From an uncultured Alphaproteobacteria bacterium (GTDB lineage Bacteria > Pseudomonadota > Alphaproteobacteria > CAAHEQ01 > UBA3637): 35,592 nucleotides of DNA. Made by a program: the position numbers and the translations under genes. Of this stretch, positions 7,475 to 17,359 are shown one piece after another; the first letter of the stretch is position 1, and every line of letters starts with the position of its first letter. A model generated the notes under the pieces. It was not told the DNA's origin. It saw only the letters and a program-made list of their open reading frames with translations, and ran no database searches. The stretch is from contig CANQKV010000006.1 in NCBI GenBank assembly GCA_947624545.1, positions 1-35,592 on the forward strand. The letters are read 5' to 3'.

Positions 7475-9241
7475 ATGCATCAATATCGAACACACACATG
7501 CGGCGCCTTACGGGCGACAGATCAGGGTCAACAGGTTCGTTTATCGGGCTGGATTCATCGCAAACGCGATCACGGCAATTTGCTTTTCGTTGATTTACGG
7601 GATAATTACGGCATTACCCAATGTGTGTTGGATACGGCTGCCCCGTCGTTTAAGTTGCTTGAAAAGGCGCGTCCCGAATCGGTAGTGCGCATTGACGGTA
7701 CGGTTGTTTTAAGAACAAAAGAAACCGTAAATCCCAAAATGCCGACAGGTGAAATTGAAGTGCAGGTTTTAAATGCCGAAATTTTATCTCAGGCAGAAGT
7801 GTTGCCTGTTCAAGTGGTTGCCAACAGCGAAGATTTATCGGAAGAACAACGCTTAACGTATCGTTTCTTGGATTTACGTCGGGATAAACCGCATGCCAAT
7901 ATTTTGCTTCGAAATAATTTTATCAAAGCCATTCGGCAAAAAATGTGGGCGGCAGGATTTAGTGAATTTCAAACGCCGATTTTAACTTCCTCCTCTCCCG
8001 AGGGAGCGCGAGACTTTTTAGTCCCGTCCCGCCTGCATGCCGGCAAGTTTTATGCTTTACCGCAAGCACCGCAACAGTTTAAACAGCTGTTAATGGTATC
8101 GGGGTTTGACAGATATTTTCAAATCGCGCCGTGTTTCCGTGATGAAGATGCGCGTGCCGATCGGTCTCCGGGCGAATTTTATCAGCTTGATATTGAAATG
8201 TCATTTGTAACGCAAGATGAAATTTTTGCTACGGTGGAACCGATTATCCATGATTTATTTGTTGAGTTTGCGCCTCAAAGTACGGTATCACCCGCGCCGT
8301 TTCAACAAATTCCTTATAAAGAATCCATGGTGAAATACGGAACGGATAAGCCCGATTTAAGAAATCCCTTGATTATTGAAGATGTATCGGATATTTTTGC
8401 AGGCTCCTCTTTCGCACTGTTTGCCAATCAGGTGGCGAACGGCGGTTTTGTGCGTGCCGTAAAAACACCGGGTACGGCTTCTAAACCGCGCAGTTGGTTT
8501 GACAAAATGAACGGGTTTGCCGTTGAAGCCGGTATGGGCGGATTAGGGTATTATACGTTGGCAGAAGAGGGCGCCAAAGGTCCGATTGCCAAAAATTTGG
8601 ATGCGGATCGCTTATCGCGCCTGACGGCACAAACGGGCGCCCAAAAAGGTGACAGCGTGTTTTTCATTTGCGGTAAAGGCGAAGCAACAGCTAAATTTGC
8701 GGGGCAGGTGCGTACGCTTCTGGGCGAGGAACTGGGCTTGATTGATAAAACGCGGTTTGATTTTTGTTGGATTACCGATTTTCCGTTCTATGAAAGAAAC
8801 GAAGAAACAGGTGAAATTGAGTTTTCGCACAATCCGTTTTCAATGCCCCAAGGGGAAATGGAGGCTTTATTAAACAAAAATCCGTTGGAAATCTATGCCT
8901 ATCAGTTTGATATGGTTTGCAACGGATATGAAATTTTATCGGGTGCTATTCGTAATCATCGTCCGGATATTATGTACAAAGCTTTTGAAATTGCAGGATA
9001 CGGTCCGGAAGTGGTGGAACAAAAGTTTGCCGGTATGTTGAACGCCTTTAAGTTCGGCGCACCGCCGCACGGCGGATGTGCTTTCGGTATTGATCGTCTG
9101 GTTATGTTGCTGACCGATGAAACATATATTCGTGAAGTCATTGCTTTCCCGATGACGCAACAAGGGCTTGATTTATTGATGAAAGCACCGGCGGAAGTAA
9201 CCGAAAAACAGTTGCGTGAGCTTCATATTAAGTTAAGATAA
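7475..9241 (+). CDS. aspS: Aspartyl-tRNA synthetase
   Basis: Full-length class II bacterial Asp[92 protein letters not shown]. Confidence 0.98.
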   Translation: MHQYRTHTCGALRATDQGQQVRLSGWIHRKRDHGNLLFVDLRDNYGITQCVLDTAAPSFKLLEKARPESVVRIDGTVVLRTKETVNPKMPTGEIEVQVLNAEILSQAEVLPVQVVANSEDLSEEQRLTYRFLDLRRDKPHANILLRNNFIKAIRQKMWAAGFSEFQTPILTSSSPEGARDFLVPSRLHAGKFYALPQAPQQFKQLLMVSGFDRYFQIAPCFRDEDARADRSPGEFYQLDIEMSFVTQDEIFATVEPIIHDLFVEFAPQSTVSPAPFQQIPYKESMVKYGTDKPDLRNPLIIEDVSDIFAGSSFALFANQVANGGFVRAVKTPGTASKPRSWFDKMNGFAVEAGMGGLGYYTLAEEGAKGPIAKNLDADRLSRLTAQTGAQKGDSVFFICGKGEATAKFAGQVRTLLGEELGLIDKTRFDFCWITDFPFYERNEETGEIEFSHNPFSMPQGEMEALLNKNPLEIYAYQFDMVCNGYEILSGAIRNHRPDIMYKAFEIAGYGPEVVEQKFAGMLNAFKFGAPPHGGCAFGIDRLVMLLTDETYIREVIAFPMTQQGLDLLMKAPAEVTEKQLRELHIKLR

Positions 9242-9265
9242 GTTCAAGCAGAGTTTTATAAACTT

Positions 9266-9294
9266 TAACGGGGTTTTGAAAAAAAATCCCGTTA
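9266..9294 (+). terminator. Candidate hairpin terminator after aspS
   Basis: taacggg (9266-9272) / cccgtta (9288-9294) followed by a T-rich tract; overlaps the 3' end of the opposing LRR gene. Confidence 0.5.
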
Positions 9295-10608
9295 TGCTCT
9301 TTCTTTTTTTCGTGAAAGAAGAGGGGTATTGGGATTATTCTGCGGAAGATGAAATAAAAACCATCCGCCTTTTTGAACAAGTCGAGGTGCATAAAACTTT
9401 TTCAGATTTTCGTTCAGATACAAAAAGCAATCGCCGACTTTTTTCAAATACGGTGCCGAAAATGTTTTTAAAACATCATTATTTCTTAAAAAATCGGCGC
9501 CGATTGAATGCACTTTCGGAATTTTTAAAAAAACACACTTTCTGTTATCATATAAAAAATTATTACCGATAGAAGAAACAAAGGGTGCCGAAAATTTTTT
9601 TAAAGAAAAATTATATTGTAAAAAATTGTCGGGAACGGTTTTTGTTGTCGGCAAATAAACTTCCGTTATTTCGTGTTTGGAATTGATTTTCATAATTTGC
9701 ACGTTATCGGCAAACAGAGAATGATTATTATCATTATCTCGTTTTAAAGCAAGTTTTTCTCCTTGAATTTCGGCATTTATAACGGAAATAAACGAATCGT
9801 GAATTCGGGAAGGCGTTGAAATGTTTTTATTTTTTAAGTCAATAATAAAATTATCCGCCATTATTTGATAATCACTGTTCACTTCGTGAATAACGCCGTC
9901 TTTCACATAATAATGAGAACCGTAATAGGTGTTGCCGATTTCATCCTTATAAAAAACAAGTTGATTATTCACAACAATGTAATTTTCCGCAAGATCATAA
10001 GCGTTATCAAAACGGGTAAAATCGGTTTTAAAATAATTTATTAATGCCCCGCTTAATCCCTCAATAATGTTATCGGGATTGGAAAAATATGTATTATCTG
10101 GATTTTCAACCGCGTGATTATACCTGTTTTTAATGGAAATAAAGCCGCCCGTTTTTAAAATTTGAATGGAAATAACGCTGGTTGCATATTCATCTTCTCT
10201 TTGAGGATGCGTAAAGTTTTCTCTTTTGATTTGATTGACATTTTTCTTTACGGCATTGATAATATGGTATTCTTGAAAGCGGTAGGCATCTTTAAAGGTG
10301 CAAAGTTCTTCGCCCGGTGCAAAATATTTGCGAATGGCGTTTTGTTTTTGAAGCGTATCGGCAACGTATGCCTTATAACCTGCTTTTTCCAAAAGCTTTA
10401 ACGGATTTAAACGGTTTGGTTTAATTTTTGATTTTGGTTTTAATGAATATAAATAGTCAACTGCATCTTCCGGATAAGGACCGGCATATTTTAAAATATG
10501 CACCAAATCGGGAATATCAAACAACGTGCTGTCTAATGCACGAATTTTTTGCGCAAAGGCTTCCCCGTTTTGCTTTTTGATTTGATCATATACCGATTTT
10601 TCAGCCAT
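9292..10608 (-). CDS. Leucine-rich-repeat (BspA/LRR_5-like) protein, paralog 1
   Basis: N-terminal domain MAEKSVYDQIKKQNGEAFAQ shared with paralog 2; about five 22-aa LRR units (SLKKFSAPFVSSIGNNFLYDN ...); ends RKKERA. Confidence 0.8.
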   Translation of the reverse strand: MAEKSVYDQIKKQNGEAFAQKIRALDSTLFDIPDLVHILKYAGPYPEDAVDYLYSLKPKSKIKPNRLNPLKLLEKAGYKAYVADTLQKQNAIRKYFAPGEELCTFKDAYRFQEYHIINAVKKNVNQIKRENFTHPQREDEYATSVISIQILKTGGFISIKNRYNHAVENPDNTYFSNPDNIIEGLSGALINYFKTDFTRFDNAYDLAENYIVVNNQLVFYKDEIGNTYYGSHYYVKDGVIHEVNSDYQIMADNFIIDLKNKNISTPSRIHDSFISVINAEIQGEKLALKRDNDNNHSLFADNVQIMKINSKHEITEVYLPTTKTVPDNFLQYNFSLKKFSAPFVSSIGNNFLYDNRKCVFLKIPKVHSIGADFLRNNDVLKTFSAPYLKKVGDCFLYLNENLKKFYAPRLVQKGGWFLFHLPQNNPNTPLLSRKKERA

Positions 10609-10645
10609 TTTCCGCTCTTTTGAATAACCGATTTTATTTTAAAGG

Positions 10646-10674
10646 AATATATCTTATATTTCTGTTCGGGTCAA
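10646..10674 (-). promoter_or_regulatory. Promoter of LRR paralog 1 (TTGACC-N17-TATATT on minus strand)
   Basis: + strand aatata 10646-10651 and ggtcaa 10669-10674; similar to the block upstream of LRR paralog 3. Confidence 0.65.
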
Positions 10675-10681
10675 GAAAAAT

Positions 10682-10710
10682 TTGACTTAAAAACATTTTT
10701 AAAATATAAT
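10682..10710 (+). promoter_or_regulatory. Promoter of the TIM-barrel gene (TTGACT-N17-TATAAT)
   Basis: TTGACT 10682-10687, TATAAT 10705-10710; divergent from the LRR1 promoter with 7 bp between the -35 elements. Confidence 0.75.
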
Positions 10711-10758
10711 GCTCAAACGAAAGAAAAAAATAAGTTCGCTTTTTAGAGGAAAAATAAA

Positions 10759-11556
10759 ATGTCAAGGAAGTTCGGGGTTAAATTTTATAATATCAATTTA
10801 TTTATTGCGCCTGATTATGTGAAAGCTGCCGTTGAAGCAACAAAAAACGGTATTTTTGATTTTATGGAAATACAGGTTTTGCCCAATACTTTTAATGAAA
10901 CGGGACAAAAGCTGAAAGAACTGATCGGCTCTGAGGCACTTGTTGTCATTCATGCGCCGCACAGCGAGCAGGGCTTAAATATGGGAGATGCCGCAAAGGA
11001 AAAGAGAAACCGCGATATGTTGATCGATGCACAAAAAATGGCTGATTTATTTTCTTCCGAGATAATTATTTTGCATCCGGGCGAGGGTATCGGGCAAAAA
11101 TATTTAGATGAAACATGTCGTCAGTTTCGAAAGCTGAATGATTCGCGTTTAACGGTGGAAAATATGCCTTATTGGGATAATATCAGTCAAGATTATTTGC
11201 ATGGAAGCACACCGCGGGAAATTCAATATATAATGCAAAAAGTCGGTTGTCCGTTTTGCATGGATTTTTCGCATGCCGTTTGTTCGGCGCTTAACGGTAA
11301 AAGAGACGTGTTTGATGATTTAAGTGCTTATGCGGCTTTAAAGCCGAAGCATTTTCACTTATGCGGCGGAGATATAACAAAAGCGGAAGATCAACACGCT
11401 TATGTTCGTGAAGGCACTTATCCGACAGATACCTTTTTGAAAAATTATGTGCCGGACGGTGCAACGATAACTTTGGAAATTCCGTTTAAAAAAGATGATT
11501 TTCATGAAAATATTGCCGATGTAAATTACTTAAAAGAAATTGATAAAAATATTTAA
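10759..11556 (+). CDS. Sugar phosphate isomerase/epimerase-like TIM-barrel (AP-endonuclease family 2 fold) protein
   Basis: Motifs VVIHAPHSEQGLNMG, EIIILHPGEG, LTVENMPYW, FCMDFSHAVCSA, HFHLCGGDI, TLEIPF typical of the AP endonuclease 2 / xylose isomerase-like TIM barrel. Confidence 0.7.
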   Translation: MSRKFGVKFYNINLFIAPDYVKAAVEATKNGIFDFMEIQVLPNTFNETGQKLKELIGSEALVVIHAPHSEQGLNMGDAAKEKRNRDMLIDAQKMADLFSSEIIILHPGEGIGQKYLDETCRQFRKLNDSRLTVENMPYWDNISQDYLHGSTPREIQYIMQKVGCPFCMDFSHAVCSALNGKRDVFDDLSAYAALKPKHFHLCGGDITKAEDQHAYVREGTYPTDTFLKNYVPDGATITLEIPFKKDDFHENIADVNYLKEIDKNI

Positions 11557-11638
11557 TATTTTTAATATATTATATTTTTATGTTAATTAATAACTTTAAG
11601 TGTTTTTATTGGCTTTTAAAGTTAATTTTATTCTTTTT

Positions 11639-13804
11639 TTAAGAGCGTTCACTTTGGTTTTTCTGCACAAAACAGTTTTTTAAAGAACGGCTCGTTTCTT
11701 GCGCAACGTCATAAAGAGAATGGAGTATATATAAGAAAGATAAAGTTTTCTTCGAATTTTTATCGGATTTTGAAGATTTTTCTAATGTTGACGTATTTTT
11801 AAAAGAAATATAGTGTAAAAAATTCTTACCGATTAAACACTTATTCGGAAGATTGACAGAAGTGCAATTTTCATTCCAGTATAAAGAGTTATCGCCGATT
11901 TCTTTTAATTTCGGTGCATTTAATTCTGTTAATAATCTATTCTCATGTAAAAACTCGTCACCAATTACATGCACATTCGGAAGATTGACAGAAGTGCAAT
12001 TTTCATTAAAATATAAAAAGTTACTTCCAATCTCACGAACAGACGGAAAATCTATATTTTTTAATTCTTTGTTGTGATTTAAAAAGTTATCGCCGATTAT
12101 TTCTGATTTCGGTGTATCCAGTTCTGTTAATAATCTATTCTCATGTAAAAACTCGTCACCAATTACATGCACATTCGGAAGATTGACAGAAGTGCAATTT
12201 TCATTAAAATATAAAAAGTTACTTCCAATCTCACGAACAGACGGAAAATCTATATTTTTTAATTCTTTATTGTGATTTAAAAAATTATCGCCGATTATTT
12301 CTGATTTCGGTGTATCCAGTTCTGTTAATAATTCATTCTCACATAAGAATCCGTCACCAATTACACGCACATTCGGAAGATGAACGGAAGTGCAAATTGT
12401 ATTATGAGATAAAAAGTTATGCCTAATCTCACGAACGGAGGGAAGATTGATATTTTTCAATTCTTTATTATGATTTAAAAAGTTATCGCCGATTATTTCT
12501 AATTTTGCTGCATTCAATTCTGTTAATAATCTATTCTCATGTAAAAACGCGTCACCAATTAGATGCACATTCGGAAGATTGACAGAAGTGCAATTTTCAT
12601 TAAAATATAAAAAGTTATCCCCGATTTCCCGAACGGAGGGAAGATCTATATTTTTCAATTCTTCATTATTAGATAAAAAGTCATCGCCAATCTTAAGAAC
12701 ATTCGGTAAACAGAGTGAATGACACCGTTCATTGTCATTTAAACAGAAGTTACCGATATGTTGCACATTTGGTGCCGAAAACTTTTCCAACGCTTTGTTA
12801 TCTCTTAAAAAATAATCAGGAATTGCCTTTGTTTCGGGCAAATAAAGCTCTGTAATTTCATGTTTGTCATTGATTTTCATAATTTGCACGTTATCGGCAA
12901 ACAGATAATGATTATTTTCCTCATCTCGTTTTAAAGTAAGCTTTTTTTCTTGAAGCTCGGCATTTAAAACATCAGGAAAAGAATCACAAAGGTCAGGTAA
13001 AGGCGAAGAAACCTTTTTCTTTTTTAAATCAATAATAAAATTATCCGCCATAATTTGATAATCTTGATTCAGTTCGTGAATAACGCCGTCTTTCACATAA
13101 TAATAGTCACCGAAATAAAAGCCCTGTTGTTCTTCGGTATAATGAATAATTTGATTATTCAGCATAATATAATTGTCGGGCAGGGTATTGAAATGTGTAA
13201 AAGAGGTGTTAAAATAATCTTCTAATGCCTTACTTAACCCCGGAATAATGTTATTGGGATTTGAATTAAATGTGTTATCGGGATTTTGAACCGTATGATT
13301 ATATCTGTTTTTAATGGAAATAATGCCACCCGTTTTTAAAATTTGAATGGAAATAACGCTTGTGCCGTATTCATCTTCTCTTTCAGGGTTCGGAAAGTTT
13401 TCTCTTTTGATTTGATCAACATTTTCCTTTACGGCATTGATAATATAATATTTCAGATAACGATAGGGATCATTAAACGTACACAGTTCTTCATTATCCG
13501 CAAAATATTTGCGAATGGCGTTTTGCTTTTGAAGCGTATTAGCAACATATGCCGTATAACCCGCTTTTTTCAATAGTTCAATGGGATCTTTCGACGGAAC
13601 ATCCTCTCTTGTGTTTTCATTTCCCGGGTTTTGTTTTAAAAACAATAAATAATTTAAAAGAGGCTTGGCATCGCGACCGGCATATTTCAGCATATTTTTT
13701 AAATTCGGTAATTCAAAAATACCGTTATGAAAACGCCTTATATCTTGCGCAAAAGTTTCTCCGTTTTGCTTTTTAATTTGATTATATACCGATTTTTCAG
13801 CCAT
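11639..13804 (-). CDS. Leucine-rich-repeat (BspA/LRR_5-like) protein, paralog 2, about 16 repeats
   Basis: Same N-terminal domain as paralog 1 (MAEKSVYNQIKKQNGETFAQ) and tandem 22-aa units KELKNIDFPSVREIGSNFLYFN / ENCTSVNLPNVHVIGDEFLHEN / RLLTELDTPKSEIIGDNFLNHN; ends KNQSERS. Confidence 0.85.
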   Translation of the reverse strand: MAEKSVYNQIKKQNGETFAQDIRRFHNGIFELPNLKNMLKYAGRDAKPLLNYLLFLKQNPGNENTREDVPSKDPIELLKKAGYTAYVANTLQKQNAIRKYFADNEELCTFNDPYRYLKYYIINAVKENVDQIKRENFPNPEREDEYGTSVISIQILKTGGIISIKNRYNHTVQNPDNTFNSNPNNIIPGLSKALEDYFNTSFTHFNTLPDNYIMLNNQIIHYTEEQQGFYFGDYYYVKDGVIHELNQDYQIMADNFIIDLKKKKVSSPLPDLCDSFPDVLNAELQEKKLTLKRDEENNHYLFADNVQIMKINDKHEITELYLPETKAIPDYFLRDNKALEKFSAPNVQHIGNFCLNDNERCHSLCLPNVLKIGDDFLSNNEELKNIDLPSVREIGDNFLYFNENCTSVNLPNVHLIGDAFLHENRLLTELNAAKLEIIGDNFLNHNKELKNINLPSVREIRHNFLSHNTICTSVHLPNVRVIGDGFLCENELLTELDTPKSEIIGDNFLNHNKELKNIDFPSVREIGSNFLYFNENCTSVNLPNVHVIGDEFLHENRLLTELDTPKSEIIGDNFLNHNKELKNIDFPSVREIGSNFLYFNENCTSVNLPNVHVIGDEFLHENRLLTELNAPKLKEIGDNSLYWNENCTSVNLPNKCLIGKNFLHYISFKNTSTLEKSSKSDKNSKKTLSFLYILHSLYDVAQETSRSLKNCFVQKNQSERS
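11943..12140 (-). repeat. 198-bp tandem repeat copy within LRR paralog 2
   Basis: tcatgtaaaaactcgtcaccaattacatgc... matches the adjacent 12141-12338 with 4 mismatches by eye. Confidence 0.95.
12141..12338 (-). repeat. 198-bp tandem repeat copy within LRR paralog 2
   Basis: Adjacent copy of 11943-12140; unit equals three 22-aa LRRs (66 aa). Confidence 0.95.
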
Positions 13805-13826
13805 TTTTATTCTTTAACCTCCTTTT

Positions 13827-14906
13827 TTATGAGCGTTCATTTTGATTACGTCGTACATATTTATTGAGTTGATTATGTGTTATCATTTCAGCACTCATTG
13901 CGCGTATCTTCTTTACAAAAAGATTGCAGAATTTTTTATTACAGACTAAAGAGTAACATCCAATTTTTTGCACATTCGGAAGATTAAGGGATGTGCAAGC
14001 TTTATTATACTCTAAAAAGCAATTTCCAATCTCTCGAACAGACGGAAGATCTATTTTTTTCAATGCTTTATTAGACGGTAAAAAGTTATCGCCGATAATT
14101 TCTAATTTCGGGGCATTCAATTCCGTTAATAATTCATTCTCACATAAAAACGCGTTACCAATCGTACGCACATTCGGAAGATGAACGGAGGCGCAATTTT
14201 TATTTTGGTATAAAAATTCATGTCCAATATCCAAAACAGCTGGAAAATCAATATTTTTCAATTCTTTATTAGACGATAAAAAGTTACTGCCGACTCTTTT
14301 TAATTTCGGGACATTCAATTCCGTTAATAATTCATTCTCACATAAGAAGTTGTGCCTAATCTCTTGCACGTTCGAAAGATTGACGGATTGGCAAATACGA
14401 TTCTGCTCTAAAAAGCTATTCTTAATCAAACGAACAGATGGAAGATCTATGCTTTTCAATTTGTTATTAAGCATTAAAAAATTGTCTTCAATCTCAAGAA
14501 CTTTCGGTAAATAGAGTGAATGACACCGTTTATTGTCACGTAAACATTCGTAACCGATATACTGCACGTTGGGTGCTGAAAACTTTTCTAATGCTACGTT
14601 ATATTCCAAAAACCAATCCGGAATTTTCTTTGTGTTTGGTAAACAAAGCTCCGTAATTTCTTGTTTGGCATTGATTTTCATAATTTGAACGTTATTGGCA
14701 AACAGATAATGATTGTTTTTATCATCGTGTTTCAGAGTGAGCTTTTTCCCTTTAATTTCAGCGTTTAAAACTTTTGGAAAAGATTCCGTATAATATTGGG
14801 AAGAAGATAGTGAAACCTTTTTCTTTTTTAAATCAATGATAAAATAATCTGCCTTAATTTGATAGTTATTTTTACTGTTTTGTTCATGTGTTGTTTTTTT
14901 AGTCAT
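13827..14906 (-). CDS. Leucine-rich-repeat protein, paralog 3, lacking the N-terminal domain
   Basis: Starts MTKKTTHEQNSKNNYQIKADYFIIDLKKKKVS, aligning to an internal segment of paralogs 1/2; about 11 LRR units; ends RNQNERS; 22 bp upstream of LRR paralog 2 (likely operon). Confidence 0.8.
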   Translation of the reverse strand: MTKKTTHEQNSKNNYQIKADYFIIDLKKKKVSLSSSQYYTESFPKVLNAEIKGKKLTLKHDDKNNHYLFANNVQIMKINAKQEITELCLPNTKKIPDWFLEYNVALEKFSAPNVQYIGYECLRDNKRCHSLYLPKVLEIEDNFLMLNNKLKSIDLPSVRLIKNSFLEQNRICQSVNLSNVQEIRHNFLCENELLTELNVPKLKRVGSNFLSSNKELKNIDFPAVLDIGHEFLYQNKNCASVHLPNVRTIGNAFLCENELLTELNAPKLEIIGDNFLPSNKALKKIDLPSVREIGNCFLEYNKACTSLNLPNVQKIGCYSLVCNKKFCNLFVKKIRAMSAEMITHNQLNKYVRRNQNERS

Positions 14907-14946
14907 TTTTTCTCCTTTTAATACAGAAATTAAATCTATGTGAGAT

Positions 14947-14975
14947 ATTATATCTTATTTTTTTAATTCGGTCAA
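14947..14975 (-). promoter_or_regulatory. Promoter of LRR paralog 3/2 operon (TTGACC-N17-TATAAT on minus strand)
   Basis: + strand attata 14947-14952 and ggtcaa 14970-14975; closely similar to 10646-10674. Confidence 0.7.
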
Positions 14976-15106
14976 GAAAAAATTGACCCAAAAGAAAGTT
15001 GCCGTTAAGAGTTATAAGATAATGAAAAACTTATGATTTTTGAGTATACTCATTTTAAGCAAAAAACAGTATTCAAGCCTTAAAATCAATGCTTTTTAAA
15101 ACAATT

Positions 15107-15586
15107 TTATTTTTCGGCGGCTTTGTCCAAAGCTTTTTGCAAAATGCGCGCTGCCGCTACGGCGTCAAGCGTTTGTTTTTGTCTTTGCTCTCGAACAAAA
15201 TGTCCCGTCATATATTCCGCCGCAAATTTCGATGTATATCGTTCATCAACCAAAACAACGGGCAGGGCGTATTTTTCAATCAATCTGGCACAAAACAGGC
15301 GGGTCAGTTCGGCAATTTTGCCCTCTTGTCCGTCGGTTTGTAACGGAAGCCCCACAACAAAAGCACAAATGTTTTTGGATACGATTAAATCATCTATTTC
15401 TTTCAGTTTGTGAATAATTTTAAAAGGTGTTGCAATTTTTTTTTCCGAATCGGACAAAGCAATACCGATGCGCACCGTTCCGTAATCAATTCCCATAATG
15501 CGACCGTTCATTTTTGAAAGAATTTTTGCATCAAGAGATAAAAAAGCTTGTTTTTTGCTTAAATTTTGATTATGATTATCTGTCAT
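15107..15586 (-). CDS. ruvX: Putative pre-16S rRNA nuclease / Holliday junction resolvase YqgF
   Basis: GRIMGIDYGTVRIGIALSD, FVVGLPLQTDGQEG, LPVVLVDERYTSKFAA, LDAVAAARILQ. Confidence 0.95.
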   Translation of the reverse strand: MTDNHNQNLSKKQAFLSLDAKILSKMNGRIMGIDYGTVRIGIALSDSEKKIATPFKIIHKLKEIDDLIVSKNICAFVVGLPLQTDGQEGKIAELTRLFCARLIEKYALPVVLVDERYTSKFAAEYMTGHFVREQRQKQTLDAVAAARILQKALDKAAEK

Positions 15587-15615
15587 AGGTTTTTTATAAT
15601 TGAAAAAGGTGTAAA

Positions 15616-16074
15616 ATGCAAGTAAAAACTGTTATTATGGCTGCCGATCATGCAGGGTGTCCGCTAAAAGAAGCTCTGCGAAATTATTTAATTCAGGCGG
15701 GTGTTCAAGTTTTTAATTACGGCACGAATGATCCGAACATATCGGTTGATTATCCTGATCTTGCCATGAAAGTGGCACGCGGTATTCATCACGGCGAAGC
15801 ACAATACGGTATTTTGGTGTGCGGTTCGGGTATCGGTATGAGTATTGCCGTTAATCGTTACGATTATATTCGCGGCGCTTTGGTTTCCTCACCTGAATTG
15901 GCTCGATTGGCACGTCAGCATAACAATGCCAATGTGTTGATTTTCGGCGGACGCTTTATTGATGAAAAAACGGCTGTTGAAGCCGTAAAAGTGTTTTTAT
16001 CAACACCGTTTGAGGGCGGACGTCACATTGTGCGTGTCAATAAGTTGGAAAGGATGCCTCATGATTTCGAATAA
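15616..16074 (+). CDS. rpiB: Ribose-5-phosphate isomerase B
   Basis: [68 protein letters not shown]. Confidence 0.97.
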   Translation: MQVKTVIMAADHAGCPLKEALRNYLIQAGVQVFNYGTNDPNISVDYPDLAMKVARGIHHGEAQYGILVCGSGIGMSIAVNRYDYIRGALVSSPELARLARQHNNANVLIFGGRFIDEKTAVEAVKVFLSTPFEGGRHIVRVNKLERMPHDFE

Positions 16075-17341
16075 CGCTTTTTTTAAGCAATCTCTTGCAC
16101 AGGAAGATGAAGAAATTTTTTCTTTCATTCAAAACGAATTGAAGCGTCAACAAGATCACATTGAATTAATTGCTTCCGAAAATATTGTTTCAAAAGCAGT
16201 GTTGCAGGCGGTCGGTTCCGTTTTAACAAACAAATATGCCGAAGGATATCCCGCTCATCGTTATTATGACGGGTGCGAATGGGTTGATCAGGTTGAAAAT
16301 TTGGCAATCGAACGGGCAAAAAAATTATTCGGCGTTGCTTATGCCAACGTTCAGCCGCATTCGGGATCCCAAGCCAATGCTGCTGTTTATATGGCTTTAT
16401 TGCAGCCGGGTGATGTGATTTTAGGCATGGGATTGGATTCCGGCGGACATTTAACGCACGGCTCCAAAGTTTCTTCCTCAGGCAAATATTATCAAAGTTA
16501 CGCATACGGTGTCAATCCGCAAACGGGATTGATTGATTTAAATGAAGTGGAACGGTTAGCCCTTCAATATCGACCGAAACTGATTATTGCCGGCGGATCG
16601 GCTTATGCCCGTGAGATTGATTTTGCCGCTTTTCGCAAAATTGCCGATAAAGTCGATGCTTACTTTATGGTTGATATGGCACATTTTGCCGGATTGGTTG
16701 CCGGCGGTGTTTGCCAAAGTCCCGTTCCTTTTGCCGATGTGGTCACGTCAACAACGCATAAAACATTACGCGGTCCGCGCGGCGGCTTGATTTTAACCGA
16801 TAATGAAGCCATTGCCAAAAAAATCAATTCCGCCGTTTTTCCCGGATTACAGGGCGGACCGCTTATGCATGTCATTGCCGGAAAAGCCGTTGCTTTTAAA
16901 GAAGCGCTTACGCCTGCCTTTTCTCTTTATGCAAGGCAAATTGTTAAAAATGCCAAAGTATTGGAAGAAGTTTTTAAAAAAGCGGGATATGATTTGGTTT
17001 CTGACGGTACGGACACGCATCTTGTCTTGCTTGATTTAAGAAAGCAGGGCATTACGGGAAAAGAAGCTTGTGACGCTTTATCGAAAGCCCATATTATTTG
17101 TAATAAAAATTGTGTACCGAATGATCCGCAAAAACCGACCATTACATCCGGTTTGAGAATCGGTACACCTGCCGGAACCACGCGCGGCTTTCAAGAAAAA
17201 GAGTTTGAAAAAATCGCCGAATGGATTGTGCATATTTTAAATGCGCTCTCGACACATAATGCCGATATTGAATCCGTTATCTTTGAAACGCGGAAAGAAG
17301 TCAAAGCATTGTGCGAAGCATTTGAGATTTATGAAAATTAA
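16061..17341 (+). CDS. glyA: Serine hydroxymethyltransferase
   Basis: [69 protein letters not shown]. Start moved from 16010 to 16061 (MISNNAFF), giving a 14-nt overlap with rpiB. Confidence 0.97.
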   Translation: MISNNAFFKQSLAQEDEEIFSFIQNELKRQQDHIELIASENIVSKAVLQAVGSVLTNKYAEGYPAHRYYDGCEWVDQVENLAIERAKKLFGVAYANVQPHSGSQANAAVYMALLQPGDVILGMGLDSGGHLTHGSKVSSSGKYYQSYAYGVNPQTGLIDLNEVERLALQYRPKLIIAGGSAYAREIDFAAFRKIADKVDAYFMVDMAHFAGLVAGGVCQSPVPFADVVTSTTHKTLRGPRGGLILTDNEAIAKKINSAVFPGLQGGPLMHVIAGKAVAFKEALTPAFSLYARQIVKNAKVLEEVFKKAGYDLVSDGTDTHLVLLDLRKQGITGKEACDALSKAHIICNKNCVPNDPQKPTITSGLRIGTPAGTTRGFQEKEFEKIAEWIVHILNALSTHNADIESVIFETRKEVKALCEAFEIYEN

Positions 17342-17359
17342 AAAATAGGGGAAAAGAAA

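Noticed and set aside
9276-9572. ORF 9276-9572 (+), 98 aa
   Set aside because: Antisense to the 3' end of LRR paralog 1; begins inside the terminator hairpin.
11853-12077. ORFs 11853-12077 and 13993-14184 (+) that look repetitive
   Set aside because: They are the antisense reading of the LRR repeats; repetition comes from the minus-strand genes.
11943-12338. CRISPR-like periodic repeats
   Set aside because: Repeats are contiguous, 198 bp long, in-frame protein-coding LRR units without unique spacers; no cas genes in the window.
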